Source: Candidatus Methanomethylophilaceae archaeon (GTDB lineage: Archaea; Thermoplasmatota; Thermoplasmata; Methanomassiliicoccales; Methanomethylophilaceae). Taken from it: a DNA stretch of 64,000 nucleotides. Of the stretch, positions 24,474-33,286 are shown one piece after another. Position 1 is the first letter of the stretch, and each line of letters opens with the position of its first letter. The stretch is taken from positions 1 through 64,000 of the forward strand of contig JAFWTC010000041.1 in NCBI GenBank assembly GCA_017519045.1, read 5' to 3'. The notes under the pieces are model-generated. The model saw nothing but the letters and a program-made list of their open reading frames with translations. It was not told the DNA's origin and searched no databases. The translations under genes were made by a program, and so were the position numbers.

Positions 24474-25997
24474 ATGACAGAGAAGAGAGCGGTGGAGACC
24501 TGGGACGACGTCGCAGGCATGACCTCCACAGAGGAGATCCTGATCCCGTCGGACCCTCTCGACAGGGTCCTCGGCCAGGAAGGAGCCATAGAGCTCGCCA
24601 AGATCGCCGCCCGCCAGCGCAGGCACCTGCTTCTGGTGGGCCCTCCCGGCACCGGGAAGTCGATGATAGCCCGCGCGCTGTCCTTGAACCTCCCCGCCCC
24701 CTCCCACGAGGTCAGGGTGGTCAAGAATCCCGAGAACGCCGAAAGGCCGTTCCTGGAGGTCCTCGACAGGGACGAGGTCGAGAAGGAGGAGGACCTGAAG
24801 AGGGAGTCCGTGGGCGTGCTCATGAAGCCTGAAGAGGCTCCCGCCAACGTGGCGGAGCATCTGGGATACAGATGCAAGGTCTGCGGAAAGTATTCCCTGC
24901 CTTCCGACCTGAATTGTCCGCACTGCAACTCCAGCAAGATGGACGGCGGCAGCAGGGGCAACCCGTTCCAGGACATAATGGGCAGCCTCGGCGGGATGCT
25001 CGGGGACGCCATGCCCCAGGTCACCGCCGGGAAGGAGAAGGTCCATACCACCCGCACCCGCAACGGGGAGGAGGAGACCGTCATATTCGAGCGCGCGGGG
25101 GACAAGATCCGCATGCTCGACCAGAAGGCCCTCGACAAGAGGGGCGAGCTCAAGCGCACCTCCAACGAGAAGGTCCTGGTGAAGCTGAACAGGAACCCGT
25201 TCGTTCTCGCCACCGGCGCATCCGAGACGGAGCTCCTGGGGGACGTCAGGCACGACCCCTACGGGGGACATGACAAGCTGGGGACGCCTGCCTACGAGAG
25301 GGTCGTCGCCGGTTCGATCCATGAGGCCCACGAAGGCGTCCTGTTCGTCGACGAGATCTCTCACCTCGGGTCGCTTCAGAGGTTCATCCTCACCGCGATG
25401 CAGGAGAAGACATTCCCCATCATGGGCAGGAACCCGCAGTCCGCGGGAGCCAGCGTGAAGGTGGAGGATGTCCCCTGCGATTTCATTCTCGTGGCCGCAT
25501 GCAACATCCAGGACCTGGAGAACATCCTGTCCCCGCTGAGGTCCAGGATCATAGGAAACGGGTACGAGGTCCTCGTGGACATAGCGATGCCGGACAATTC
25601 GCACAACCGCGCCAAGTACGCCCAGTTCGTCGCCCAGGAGGTCAACCTGGACGGGCACATCCCCCATGCCGACATCGATGCGGTGAAGCTCATCATCGAC
25701 GAGGGGAGGAGGCGCGCCAAGGAGGACAACCAGAGGAACTCCCTAACGCTCAGGCTGAGGGAGCTGGGAGGGCTCATAAGGTCCGCTGGGGACATCGCGG
25801 TCATGGAGGAGGCCGAGCTGATAACGGCCGATCACATCCGCAAGGCGCTCATGAGGTCCCGTCCCGTGGAGGAGCAGATCAGGGAGAGGTACGGTTCCTA
25901 CAACAAGGGCCTCTTCAAGGACGTGTCCTCCGCACAGAAGGAGCGCTCCCAATACTATTTCCAGACCGAGCATCTGGACGACAACATGTTTTCCTGA
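24474..25997 (+). CDS. LonB-like AAA+ ATPase with zinc ribbon, no protease domain
   Basis: The AAA+ part resembles archaeal LonB: VLGQEGAIELAKIAA, Walker A GPPGTGKSM (about residues 58-66), Walker B GVLFVDEISHLG, sensor CNIQDLENILSPLRSR and the helical lid VEEQIRERYGSYN. Between Walker A and B lies a four-Cys zinc ribbon (CKVCGKYSLPSDLNCPHC). The membrane segments of LonB are not seen and the protein ends at residue 507, where the S16 Ser-Lys protease domain should follow. It is therefore an ATPase-only relative, perhaps a remodelling factor. ATG 24474 overlaps nothing; a TTG at 24459 would overlap the dnaG stop. Co-transcribed with dnaG. Confidence 0.8.
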   Translation: MTEKRAVETWDDVAGMTSTEEILIPSDPLDRVLGQEGAIELAKIAARQRRHLLLVGPPGTGKSMIARALSLNLPAPSHEVRVVKNPENAERPFLEVLDRDEVEKEEDLKRESVGVLMKPEEAPANVAEHLGYRCKVCGKYSLPSDLNCPHCNSSKMDGGSRGNPFQDIMGSLGGMLGDAMPQVTAGKEKVHTTRTRNGEEETVIFERAGDKIRMLDQKALDKRGELKRTSNEKVLVKLNRNPFVLATGASETELLGDVRHDPYGGHDKLGTPAYERVVAGSIHEAHEGVLFVDEISHLGSLQRFILTAMQEKTFPIMGRNPQSAGASVKVEDVPCDFILVAACNIQDLENILSPLRSRIIGNGYEVLVDIAMPDNSHNRAKYAQFVAQEVNLDGHIPHADIDAVKLIIDEGRRRAKEDNQRNSLTLRLRELGGLIRSAGDIAVMEEAELITADHIRKALMRSRPVEEQIRERYGSYNKGLFKDVSSAQKERSQYYFQTEHLDDNMFS

Positions 25998-26007
25998 AAC
26001 GGCTTAC

Positions 26008-26034
26008 GCCCTCCCTCCAGAGGGAGCGGAGGGC
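26008..26034. terminator. strong hairpin between convergent genes
   Basis: GCCCTCC/GGAGGGC (26008-26014 and 26028-26034) continued by CTCC/GGAG with loop AGAG makes an 11-bp stem with one bulge. It is placed between the Lon-like and acetyltransferase stops and can serve both strands. Confidence 0.6.
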
Positions 26035-26493
26035 TCATCCCGTCCTGCAGGACGATACGAACGCCGACATGCGGTAGGCGTCTCCGCCGTCGGCGTAGAA
26101 ATTCTCCAAGTGTTCGATGACCGTGAAGCCGTGGGCCTCGTAGAAGCTCCTGGCCCTGAGGTTCATCGGCCGCACCTCCAGCTGCATGACTCCGACTCCC
26201 TCCATCATGCACCTCCTGCGGAAGGAGTCCAGGAGGGAGGTCCCGATGCCTTTCCCTCTGAACGCCTCGTCCACGGCGAACAACGAGATCGATGCGCGGC
26301 CGGAGTCCAGCTTGGAGCCGCAGATGGCTCCGAGCAGGTTTCCGAACACGTCCTCGGCGACGATCTGCCCCGTCGGCCATTGGGCGAAGAAGAAGCCGAC
26401 GACGAGAGGGGAGAAGTATTGGTCAAGGCTGGAGTTGATCAGCGCGCAGACCGCTTCGACGTCCCTCTCGGTCGCCTGCCTGATTATGGCCAT
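26035..26493 (-). CDS. GNAT-family N-acetyltransferase
   Basis: A single GNAT domain of 152 residues. The N-terminal IIRQATERDVEAVCALI, the acetyl-CoA pyrophosphate loop FRGKGIGTSLLD (Arg/Gln-x-x-Gly-x-Gly/Ala), and the RARSFYEAHGFTVIE ending are typical of RimI-like enzymes. The acceptor substrate is unknown. It starts 4 bases after the stop of the upstream phospholipase-D-fold gene, so it is probably its operon partner. Confidence 0.85.
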   Translation of the reverse strand: MAIIRQATERDVEAVCALINSSLDQYFSPLVVGFFFAQWPTGQIVAEDVFGNLLGAICGSKLDSGRASISLFAVDEAFRGKGIGTSLLDSFRRRCMMEGVGVMQLEVRPMNLRARSFYEAHGFTVIEHLENFYADGGDAYRMSAFVSSCRTG

Positions 26494-26497
26494 CGGA

Positions 26498-28033
26498 TCA
26501 CTTGAGCTTCTTCATTATGGCTCCGCCCGCCGTCGCCACTATCGCGATGGCCACCACGATGAGGTACATGAGGCTGGATCCCCCCTTCCCGTCGTCGGTG
26601 CCCTGTCCCTCCTCGACAACCACGTAGTCCATGGAGGCCGTGGCCTTCTGGCCCGAGGAGTCGGAAACGGCGACCTTCAGCACGTGCGCCCCGATGGTCG
26701 GAGTCACGTTGACGCTGGGGACGCTGGTGCTCTTCTTCTGGCCGTCCCCGAAGTCCCAGTCGTACGTGTATGATCCGGACGGGTTCACGGATACCTTGAA
26801 GGTCACGCTCTTCCCGAGCTCGTACGTCTTCTGCGTCGTGGTGATGTTGACGGAGAGTCCGGAGAACTCGTAGTACTTGTTGAAATCCTTCTCGAAAACG
26901 CCGGCGAAATAGTCCGCGACGTTCTTGGATTGGATCACGACCCCTGCCTCCCTGTTGTTGTTGAAGGAGTTGGAGGTCCAGTTCACGGACGAGACGATGG
27001 CCACGTCGTCGCACACCAGACCTTTGTTGTGGACGTAAGGCGAGGACATGTCTGCCGCCTTTATGGCGCTCCCGGAGTTCATCCTGGATATGAACGAGGA
27101 CGTGTTGTTGTCGTTGATTATGAGCCTTGCGTCAACGCCGGCGGACGCGAGGGAGTTCATGGTGAACAGCGGGGAGGACTTCTCAGTCCAGTCCTGGTAG
27201 CTGTTTCCGACGTTCTGCTGCTGGACGTAAAGGCGGGAGGAGGACTTGGACATCCAGTAGTCCTCCGTGGCGCGGGAGTTGTCCGGCGACAGCATCGGGG
27301 ACACCTTGGCCGAATAGGTCTTGAAGGATCCGCTGGAAGGGGCGGAGTAGCTCAGCTTGGCGGCGGTCACCTTGGGATAGACCTTGGTGAAGTCATTGAC
27401 ATCCGACCCGTTGAGGTCGTCCATGAACACGTTCGTCATGTAGGAAGCGAATCCTGTGCTCTCGATCACGGCCCCCCATCCGCGGTTCCCGTATTCTGTG
27501 CTGTACGTGCCGTCGCGTATCCTGCCGTTGAGGTTGTCCGTGGTCCAGTTTTCGGAGGTCACTATGGACGTCTTCCCGTCCACCACGGCGTACTTGGCGT
27601 GGACCAGGCTGAATTTGTCCCCGGAGACGTCTCCGATGAGCTTAACTTCGCCTCCGGCATCTACCAGGGCCTTCATGCGGGACAAGGTGGCGTCGTCTAT
27701 GCCGCGCCCCCCTTCCGGCGCCGCCTCCATCAAAAGGATGACGTCCACCCCTTTCTTCTCCAAGTTGCACAGGAGGGCGTACAGGTTCTTGTTGGCGAAC
27801 TGGTATATCTCGATGTAGACGGTCTCCTTCGCCTTGCTGATGGCGTCGAATATCGGAACGCCGCCGCTGTCAGGGAAAACGAAAGGCGTCACCTGGGCGT
27901 CGTAGGACAGGAAGGGGTCGAAGCTCCTGCCCTGGTCCTTCCCGTCCACGCCGGAGTCGGACAGCGCCGGGATCAGAAGTGCGATCGCCGCTATTGCAAG
28001 CGCGATGACGGCGATTTTGCTCATCGTGTTCAT
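26498..28033 (-). CDS. secreted phospholipase-D-fold protein with PKD domain (second tandem copy)
   Basis: Starts at ATG 28033, whose first 25 residues are a signal peptide (KIAVIALAIAAIALLIPAL). Two HxK-type phospholipase D modules follow (VHAKYAVVDGKTSIVTSENWT and YVHNKGLVCDDVAIVSSVNWT). A PKD-type beta domain (YDWDFGDGQKK) and a C-terminal membrane anchor (LMYLIVVAIAIVATAGGAIM) with KKLK tail complete the protein. The enzyme class includes nucleases and phospholipases; the target outside the cell is unknown. No stop separates it from the upstream copy: the frame is continuous back to 30049, so it could be annotated as one 1183-residue protein. Confidence 0.75.
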   Translation of the reverse strand: MNTMSKIAVIALAIAAIALLIPALSDSGVDGKDQGRSFDPFLSYDAQVTPFVFPDSGGVPIFDAISKAKETVYIEIYQFANKNLYALLCNLEKKGVDVILLMEAAPEGGRGIDDATLSRMKALVDAGGEVKLIGDVSGDKFSLVHAKYAVVDGKTSIVTSENWTTDNLNGRIRDGTYSTEYGNRGWGAVIESTGFASYMTNVFMDDLNGSDVNDFTKVYPKVTAAKLSYSAPSSGSFKTYSAKVSPMLSPDNSRATEDYWMSKSSSRLYVQQQNVGNSYQDWTEKSSPLFTMNSLASAGVDARLIINDNNTSSFISRMNSGSAIKAADMSSPYVHNKGLVCDDVAIVSSVNWTSNSFNNNREAGVVIQSKNVADYFAGVFEKDFNKYYEFSGLSVNITTTQKTYELGKSVTFKVSVNPSGSYTYDWDFGDGQKKSTSVPSVNVTPTIGAHVLKVAVSDSSGQKATASMDYVVVEEGQGTDDGKGGSSLMYLIVVAIAIVATAGGAIMKKLK

Positions 28034-30049
28034 GCGGCGGCATGGTCGCAGGTCTAAAAACCAGTTTCGCCGACAGCGGCGCCTTATGAGGAACGCGACG
28101 GCCAGAACGGTCGCGGAGGATGCGACGGCGAGGACCCAGAACTCCCAGGGGAGGCCGGGGACCATGTCCGTTCCCCTCCCCGCCGCATGGTATCCGAAAT
28201 CCGCCGTCTTGGGCTCCCCGATGTGGTCTGTGACCGTGACTGTCAGAACGTGGTCCCCTTGGACCGGGCGGAAGGCCATCTTCGGAATCGACGTCTCCCT
28301 GGTCCTGCCGTCGCCCAGGTCCCAGAGGTAACTGTAGCTCCCCTTGGCGGATACCGACACCGAGACGACCGCGTCCTCCCCGGCAATATAGAATCCCTCT
28401 GTCTCCGGGAACGATATCTCGAAGCCTTCGTACAGGTAGTACCTCGCATGGTCCCTCAGGAACGCCTCGGCGAAGTACCTGGACACCTCTTCCGACTCTA
28501 TCGCCACTCCGAACTCCCTGTTCATCCCGAACGAGTTCTCGGTCCAGTTGACCGACGACACGAGGGCGGTCCCGTCGCACACCAGCCCTTTGTTGTGCAC
28601 GTACGGGGAGGACATCGAGGCGGCCTTGATCCCGGTGCTGGCGCATAGAGAGTCGCAGAACGACTCGGTGTCCCCTCCGAGGATCAGCCTGACGTCGGCC
28701 CCTCTGACCGCGGCATCCGCCATGGAGCGAAGAGGCGACCCCTCCTCCAGGTCCCGGAGCGACGATCCGACGCTCTGCTGCTGGGAGTACACCCTTTCGA
28801 CGGACGATTCCATGTAATAGGTCTCGGCGTCCATGGAGCTGTCCGGGGACAGGAAGGGCACCACGCGGGCCTCGTATCCCTCCAAGATACATTCCGACGG
28901 CGGAACGAACGCCGGGATCACGTACGGCCTGGGGTTCGGATACTCCTTCTGAAGCGGCCTCACGTCCCCGTATCCGGGATCGGAGTCGTTGAGGAACACC
29001 TGCTCCGCGAACAGGGCGAACTCCCTGCTCTCCACTACGGCCCCCCATCCGCGGTTGCCGACGTCGTCCTCGTAGGAGCATTGGCGGGGCGTCCCGTTCA
29101 TGTTGTCCCGGGTCCAGTTCTCGGAGGTGACTATCGTCGTCTTGCCGTCTATGATGGCGTATTTCGCATGCATGTAGGAGTAGCGGTCGTCCCCTCCCCC
29201 GATCAGCAGCACCTCCCCTCCGTGCGCCGTCAAGGCGGCCAGCATCGGCACGTAGTCGATCACGTCTATCCCCAGGGGATCCGCCTCCAGGAGAAGTGTG
29301 ACGTCTACCCCGCGGTCCTCCAGACCGCACAGCAAGGCGATGACGTTCCTGCTTCCCAGATGGTAGAGGCATATCTCCACCTTCTCCTGGGCGGAGACCA
29401 GGGCGCTGTATATCGGGGCCCCTCCGCTGTCCGGGAACAGGAACGGCGTGACGACGGCGTCGTACTGCCTGTGCGGGTCGAAGCGGAACTCGGTCACCCC
29501 GGGACGGCATAGGTACCAGTCCTCCGCCGTGTCGGTGTCCCCGCCGGTCCTGAGGGCGTAGTAACCCTTCTTGACATGCGCCGGAGGCCCGGACCATTGG
29601 GAGGCGTCGTCGATGGACTTGTTGCCGTAGCATACGGAGTCGACCGCCTTCCCTGACTTGATCAGGTATATCTGGTCCCCCGTGTTGCTCAGGATCAGCG
29701 ACCCCTTTCCCTTGCGAAGCCCGTCCTCCCCCAGGACAATGATCGGAAACCTTCCTCCGAAGGCCTTGCAGTCGGGGTTTGACGAGAATGCCACCGTCTC
29801 CCCGGCGGGGATCCCGAGGCTTCCGGTGAACTCCCACGATCCCTCCCCGTCCGATATCGTGAACCCCTTCAGGTCCGCGGCGGCCCCGCCCGGGTTCAGG
29901 ATGGCGATGGCCTCCTGGAACGGATCGAAGGCGGCGATCCTCAAGGGCTGTCCTTCCGCGCATACCGGAGGCAGGACTGCGACGACAAGCAGGACGGCCG
30001 CCATCATGATGCAGACTGGACGCATGCGGCCCTCGACGTCTTGTATCAA
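28034..30049 (-). CDS. secreted phospholipase-D-fold protein with lamin-tail and PKD domains (first tandem copy)
   Basis: After a signal peptide (ICMM to CAEG) comes a lamin-tail-like domain (IAILNPGGAAADLKGFTISD). Two phospholipase D modules follow (MHAKYAIIDGKTTIVTSENWT, VHNKGLVCDGTALVSSVNWT), then a PKD domain (YLWDLGDGRTR), a membrane segment and the basic tail RRRCRRNWF. At that point the frame passes over a run of five T (28056-28060). One T fewer would give TAG right after the basic tail. As sequenced, it reads on into the second copy. The two copies share domain order and clearly arose by duplication. Confidence 0.7.
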
Positions 30050-30121
30050 GCCTTCCGTATCGGAGAAGGAATAAGGTTGCTAGACTCCGGATTATTATAT
30101 GACGCGGTCGTTCGATGTCCG

Positions 30122-31312
30122 ATGACAGGCATGAGACTGGGACGGCGTCCGCTGATGCTCCTGATACTGCTCCTCAGCATGTTCGGGCCGCTGTCCACCG
30201 ACATGTACCTCTCCGGGCTCCCGGTGATGACGGTCGATTTCAGGACCACGGAGTCCGTGATGAACATGTCGCTGTACCTGTTCATGCTGGTCCTTTCCGT
30301 CAGCATCCTCGTTCTGGGGCCGATCAGCGACAAGTACGGGCGGAGGAACGTCTTGATGGCGTCGATGGCCCTGTACGCGGCGTCGAACGTCGCATGCTGC
30401 TTCACCGGCGACGTGCGCGTGTTCATCGCCTTGAGGATGGTGCAGGCGTTCGGCGGGGGAGGCGCCATGACCACGGCGTTCGCCCTGATCAAGGACTGCT
30501 TCGACGGGAACGACAGGAGCAGGGTGCTTTCGGTGACGGCGGCCATAGGCATCCTTGGGCCCATATTGGCGCCGGTCATCGGCACCGCCCTCATCAACGT
30601 GGCAGGGTGGCGCTCCACGTTCTGGTTCCCGGCTGGAGTCTCCGCCCTCTGCCTCCTGATGGGGTCGTTCCTTCCTGGATACCTCCCTGCCGACCGCTTC
30701 CAAGGCACCGTCCTCGGATCGATGGCCCGTCTCGCCGCCGTGACCCGCGACAGGAACTTCGTGGTGTTCGCGCTGATGATGTGCACGTTCACCGGGTCCC
30801 AGCTCGCATACATCTCGGTCTCGTCCTACGTGTACCAGGACGGGTTCGGACTCGATCCGACCGGTTACAGCCTCGTCCTGGCCTCCGCATGCGTCATGGG
30901 CCTCGTCATAGCGAGGGCGCTGTCCCGCGCCGTCTCCGCCTCTAGGAGGATGATACCCTGCGTGTTCGCCCTCGGGTTTCTCAGCTTTCTAATGATGCTT
31001 TTCCTAGCAGGACTCCATTGGGCCCTGTTCATGCTGTCCATAGTGCCATGCTGCGCGGTGACCATAACCGCCCGCTCGTTCGGATACGGGATCCTGATGA
31101 GCCAGCACGACGGGGACAACGGCTCCGTGTCCTCGGTGCTGAACTTCACGACCTTCATGTTCGCGTTCGTGGGCATGGTGCTGGCGTCGTCGTTCCCGCC
31201 GGACCTGTTCATATACGGGGTCGCGGCGATGTTGGCGATAAGCTGCGGAGTATACCTGGCCGGATGGGCGGCGATACGCGCGAGGGGGTACCCCCTCAAA
31301 GGATTGGAATGA
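30122..31312 (+). CDS. MFS drug-efflux transporter, Bcr/CflA type
   Basis: A 396-residue transporter with 12 predicted membrane segments. GPLSTDMYLSGLP in TM1, the loop GPISDKYGRRNV between TM2 and TM3, and TM5 GILGPILAPVIG with the PxxGxxL-like drug-antiport pattern place it in the Bcr/CflA multidrug group. The exported compound is unknown. ATG 30122 lies about 25 bases after TATA-like TTATTATATG (30090-30102). Transcribed away from the phospholipase-D pair. Confidence 0.9.
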   Translation: MTGMRLGRRPLMLLILLLSMFGPLSTDMYLSGLPVMTVDFRTTESVMNMSLYLFMLVLSVSILVLGPISDKYGRRNVLMASMALYAASNVACCFTGDVRVFIALRMVQAFGGGGAMTTAFALIKDCFDGNDRSRVLSVTAAIGILGPILAPVIGTALINVAGWRSTFWFPAGVSALCLLMGSFLPGYLPADRFQGTVLGSMARLAAVTRDRNFVVFALMMCTFTGSQLAYISVSSYVYQDGFGLDPTGYSLVLASACVMGLVIARALSRAVSASRRMIPCVFALGFLSFLMMLFLAGLHWALFMLSIVPCCAVTITARSFGYGILMSQHDGDNGSVSSVLNFTTFMFAFVGMVLASSFPPDLFIYGVAAMLAISCGVYLAGWAAIRARGYPLKGLE

Positions 31313-31335
31313 AGAAGAGGGGCCTCGCGGCGCCC

Positions 31336-32013
31336 TCAGATGTATTTGATGAGGTCCCTTAGGATGGTCTCGGGATCCTTGGCCTTGACTACCCCGGACG
31401 CCAGAAGGACTCCCTTCGCGCCGAGGTCGACGGCGGTCTTGACGTCCTCTCCGGTCTTCACACCGGCTCCGCAGAGCACCTCGATCCTGGGGTCGACCGA
31501 CCTGACGGCGTCCACGGTGTCGGTGACTATCCTGGGGTTGGCCGTCGTGACGGAGACGTCCCCCCCTATGAGCTCGGGAGGCTCCACCGCGATCATCCTC
31601 GGCGAGAACGCGGCCAGCTCCTTGGCCTTGTCGACGCTCTCGGCGCAGACGCAGGCGCAGAGGTCCAGGCTCTTGCACATGGAGACGCATTCACCGACGC
31701 TCTCGGCAGGCTGCCTGTTCTCGGAGTGGTTGATGAGGGTGCCGTACGCCCCGGAGGCCTTGACCGCGGAGGGTGTGGTGTACCCGGTCCCCGATCCGGG
31801 CTTCCTGGGATGGACGTTTTGGGAGAGGACCGGGATGTCCAGCTCCCTGGCGACCAGGGACAGCTCCACCATCGGCGGGCAGACCGCTATGCTCACTCCG
31901 GACTCCTCGGCGACCTCGCTGCAGATCCTGGCGAGGCGGAGGGCCCCTTCGCCCTCCACCTCGCCATAGACCTTGAAGTTGACTATCACCGAGGGGGCTC
32001 TGAGTTCAATCAA
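31336..32013 (-). CDS. tpiA: triosephosphate isomerase
   Basis: The short archaeal TPI of 225 residues: NFKVYGE (catalytic Lys), GTLINHSENR (catalytic His) and MIAVEPPELIGG (catalytic Glu), then CGAGVKTGEDV and GVLLASGVVKA for phosphate binding. Interconverts glyceraldehyde-3-P and dihydroxyacetone-P. Its ATG overlaps the end of the FBP aldolase/phosphatase gene by 8 bases, joining two successive gluconeogenic steps in one transcript. Confidence 0.96.
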   Translation of the reverse strand: MIELRAPSVIVNFKVYGEVEGEGALRLARICSEVAEESGVSIAVCPPMVELSLVARELDIPVLSQNVHPRKPGSGTGYTTPSAVKASGAYGTLINHSENRQPAESVGECVSMCKSLDLCACVCAESVDKAKELAAFSPRMIAVEPPELIGGDVSVTTANPRIVTDTVDAVRSVDPRIEVLCGAGVKTGEDVKTAVDLGAKGVLLASGVVKAKDPETILRDLIKYI

Positions 32014-33151
32014 GGTTCTCGAACCTCGACGTGAGCTCTTTGAGGACTTCGGGCCTGGAGGTGTACTCCATCTCCTCAGGACCGAGGATGGAGGGCATGA
32101 ACGGGCCCTGGCTCCTGATGAACCTGCTGGCCTTCACGGCGTTCATGCGCGCGAGGTCCCAGGTGTTGCCCTTGAAGAAGTCGACGGGTATGTGCTCTCC
32201 GCCTTTCGCGCCTATGGGCTCGAGGCCCTGGAGCTTGCCCTCGTTGAGCTGGAATCCGAGACAGCAGATTCTGGGGGGACCGTCGAAGTAGACGGGGTCG
32301 GAGTCCTCGGGGGAGCAGGGGTAGAACGCCCCGTAGTGGGAGCCCCTCATCCATCCGGCGACCAGCATGGTGGTGTTCATGAACGGCTGGAGGTACTCTC
32401 CGACGGAGGGAAGGCCGCTCTGGGCGCGGCATATGCAGACCGGGTCGTCCTTTCCGATGTATTTTCCTGCGGTGAGGTTGAGCTTGTCCGTGGAGACCAC
32501 GCACGCAGGCCCGATGCCTGCTCTCGAGCAGATCCTCTTGATGGCGTATCTGGAGGTGTCTCCGAGCAGCGAGAGGATGCTGAGGGTTTCCTCGGGCGAT
32601 TTCATGACGACCTTCTTGTGGCCGATGACGTCCTGGATCTCGACGTCGAATCCCTTCTTGGCCCTGGCGTCGACGACGAGGCCGGTGGTGGTGAACGGGT
32701 CGAGGAAAATCCTGCTCAGGGGGAGGGAGTACGCGGAGGGCTCGGTCTTGTCCGCCATGAAGAACAGGAGAGGCTCGGAGCCCCTCTCGACGAAGCTCAT
32801 CTCCGCGGAGCCGGGTCCTGCGCCCTTGACGTTTCCGGAGAACGCGTCCGTGAGGATGTCCTGGCCTGCGGCGTAGAGCTTCATGGATTTGGCGATCTTG
32901 GCGGCTTTCTGGAAGCATTCCCACGCTGCGCCATGAACGTCCTTGCTGCCAACGCCCTTGTAGTGGGTCATGTAGAGGTTTATATCGTCTCCCACGCGGG
33001 TGACGTAGAAGTCCTCGATGGTTCCCTGCTTCTGCGCATCGGCGAGTATCTCTTTGCTTGCCTCGAGCATGGAGGGGTGAGGGCGTGAATGGCCCACGAC
33101 GGATCCGACGTCCGCCTTGATGACTGAGACTGTGACTTTCTCTGCTGGCAT
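32006..33151 (-). CDS. fbp: fructose-1,6-bisphosphate aldolase/phosphatase
   Basis: The bifunctional archaeal gluconeogenic enzyme that makes FBP from triose phosphates and dephosphorylates it to fructose-6-P. SVIKADVGSVVGHSRPHP begins the metal-binding N-terminus. DDINLYMTHYKG, GPGSAEMSF, FLDPFTTTGLV, GWMRGSHYGAFYPCS and FDGPPRICCLGFQL are conserved blocks of the family. ATG 33151 is chosen because TTTAAA (33175-33180) lies about 27 bases before it; a GTG at 33160 would add three residues. About 381 residues, standard. Confidence 0.96.
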   Translation of the reverse strand: MPAEKVTVSVIKADVGSVVGHSRPHPSMLEASKEILADAQKQGTIEDFYVTRVGDDINLYMTHYKGVGSKDVHGAAWECFQKAAKIAKSMKLYAAGQDILTDAFSGNVKGAGPGSAEMSFVERGSEPLLFFMADKTEPSAYSLPLSRIFLDPFTTTGLVVDARAKKGFDVEIQDVIGHKKVVMKSPEETLSILSLLGDTSRYAIKRICSRAGIGPACVVSTDKLNLTAGKYIGKDDPVCICRAQSGLPSVGEYLQPFMNTTMLVAGWMRGSHYGAFYPCSPEDSDPVYFDGPPRICCLGFQLNEGKLQGLEPIGAKGGEHIPVDFFKGNTWDLARMNAVKASRFIRSQGPFMPSILGPEEMEYTSRPEVLKELTSRFENLD

Positions 33152-33286
33152 GCTTTTCACGTTTCCTTGGTCAGTTTAAAGCATACTCGGTATTAAGCAT
33201 TAGTGGGGACCGTCGACGTTTCTTAGGCGGCCCCCACGTCCGACAGTTATTTCAATAAACAAAGCAACACGGGTGCGGGCATCAAC

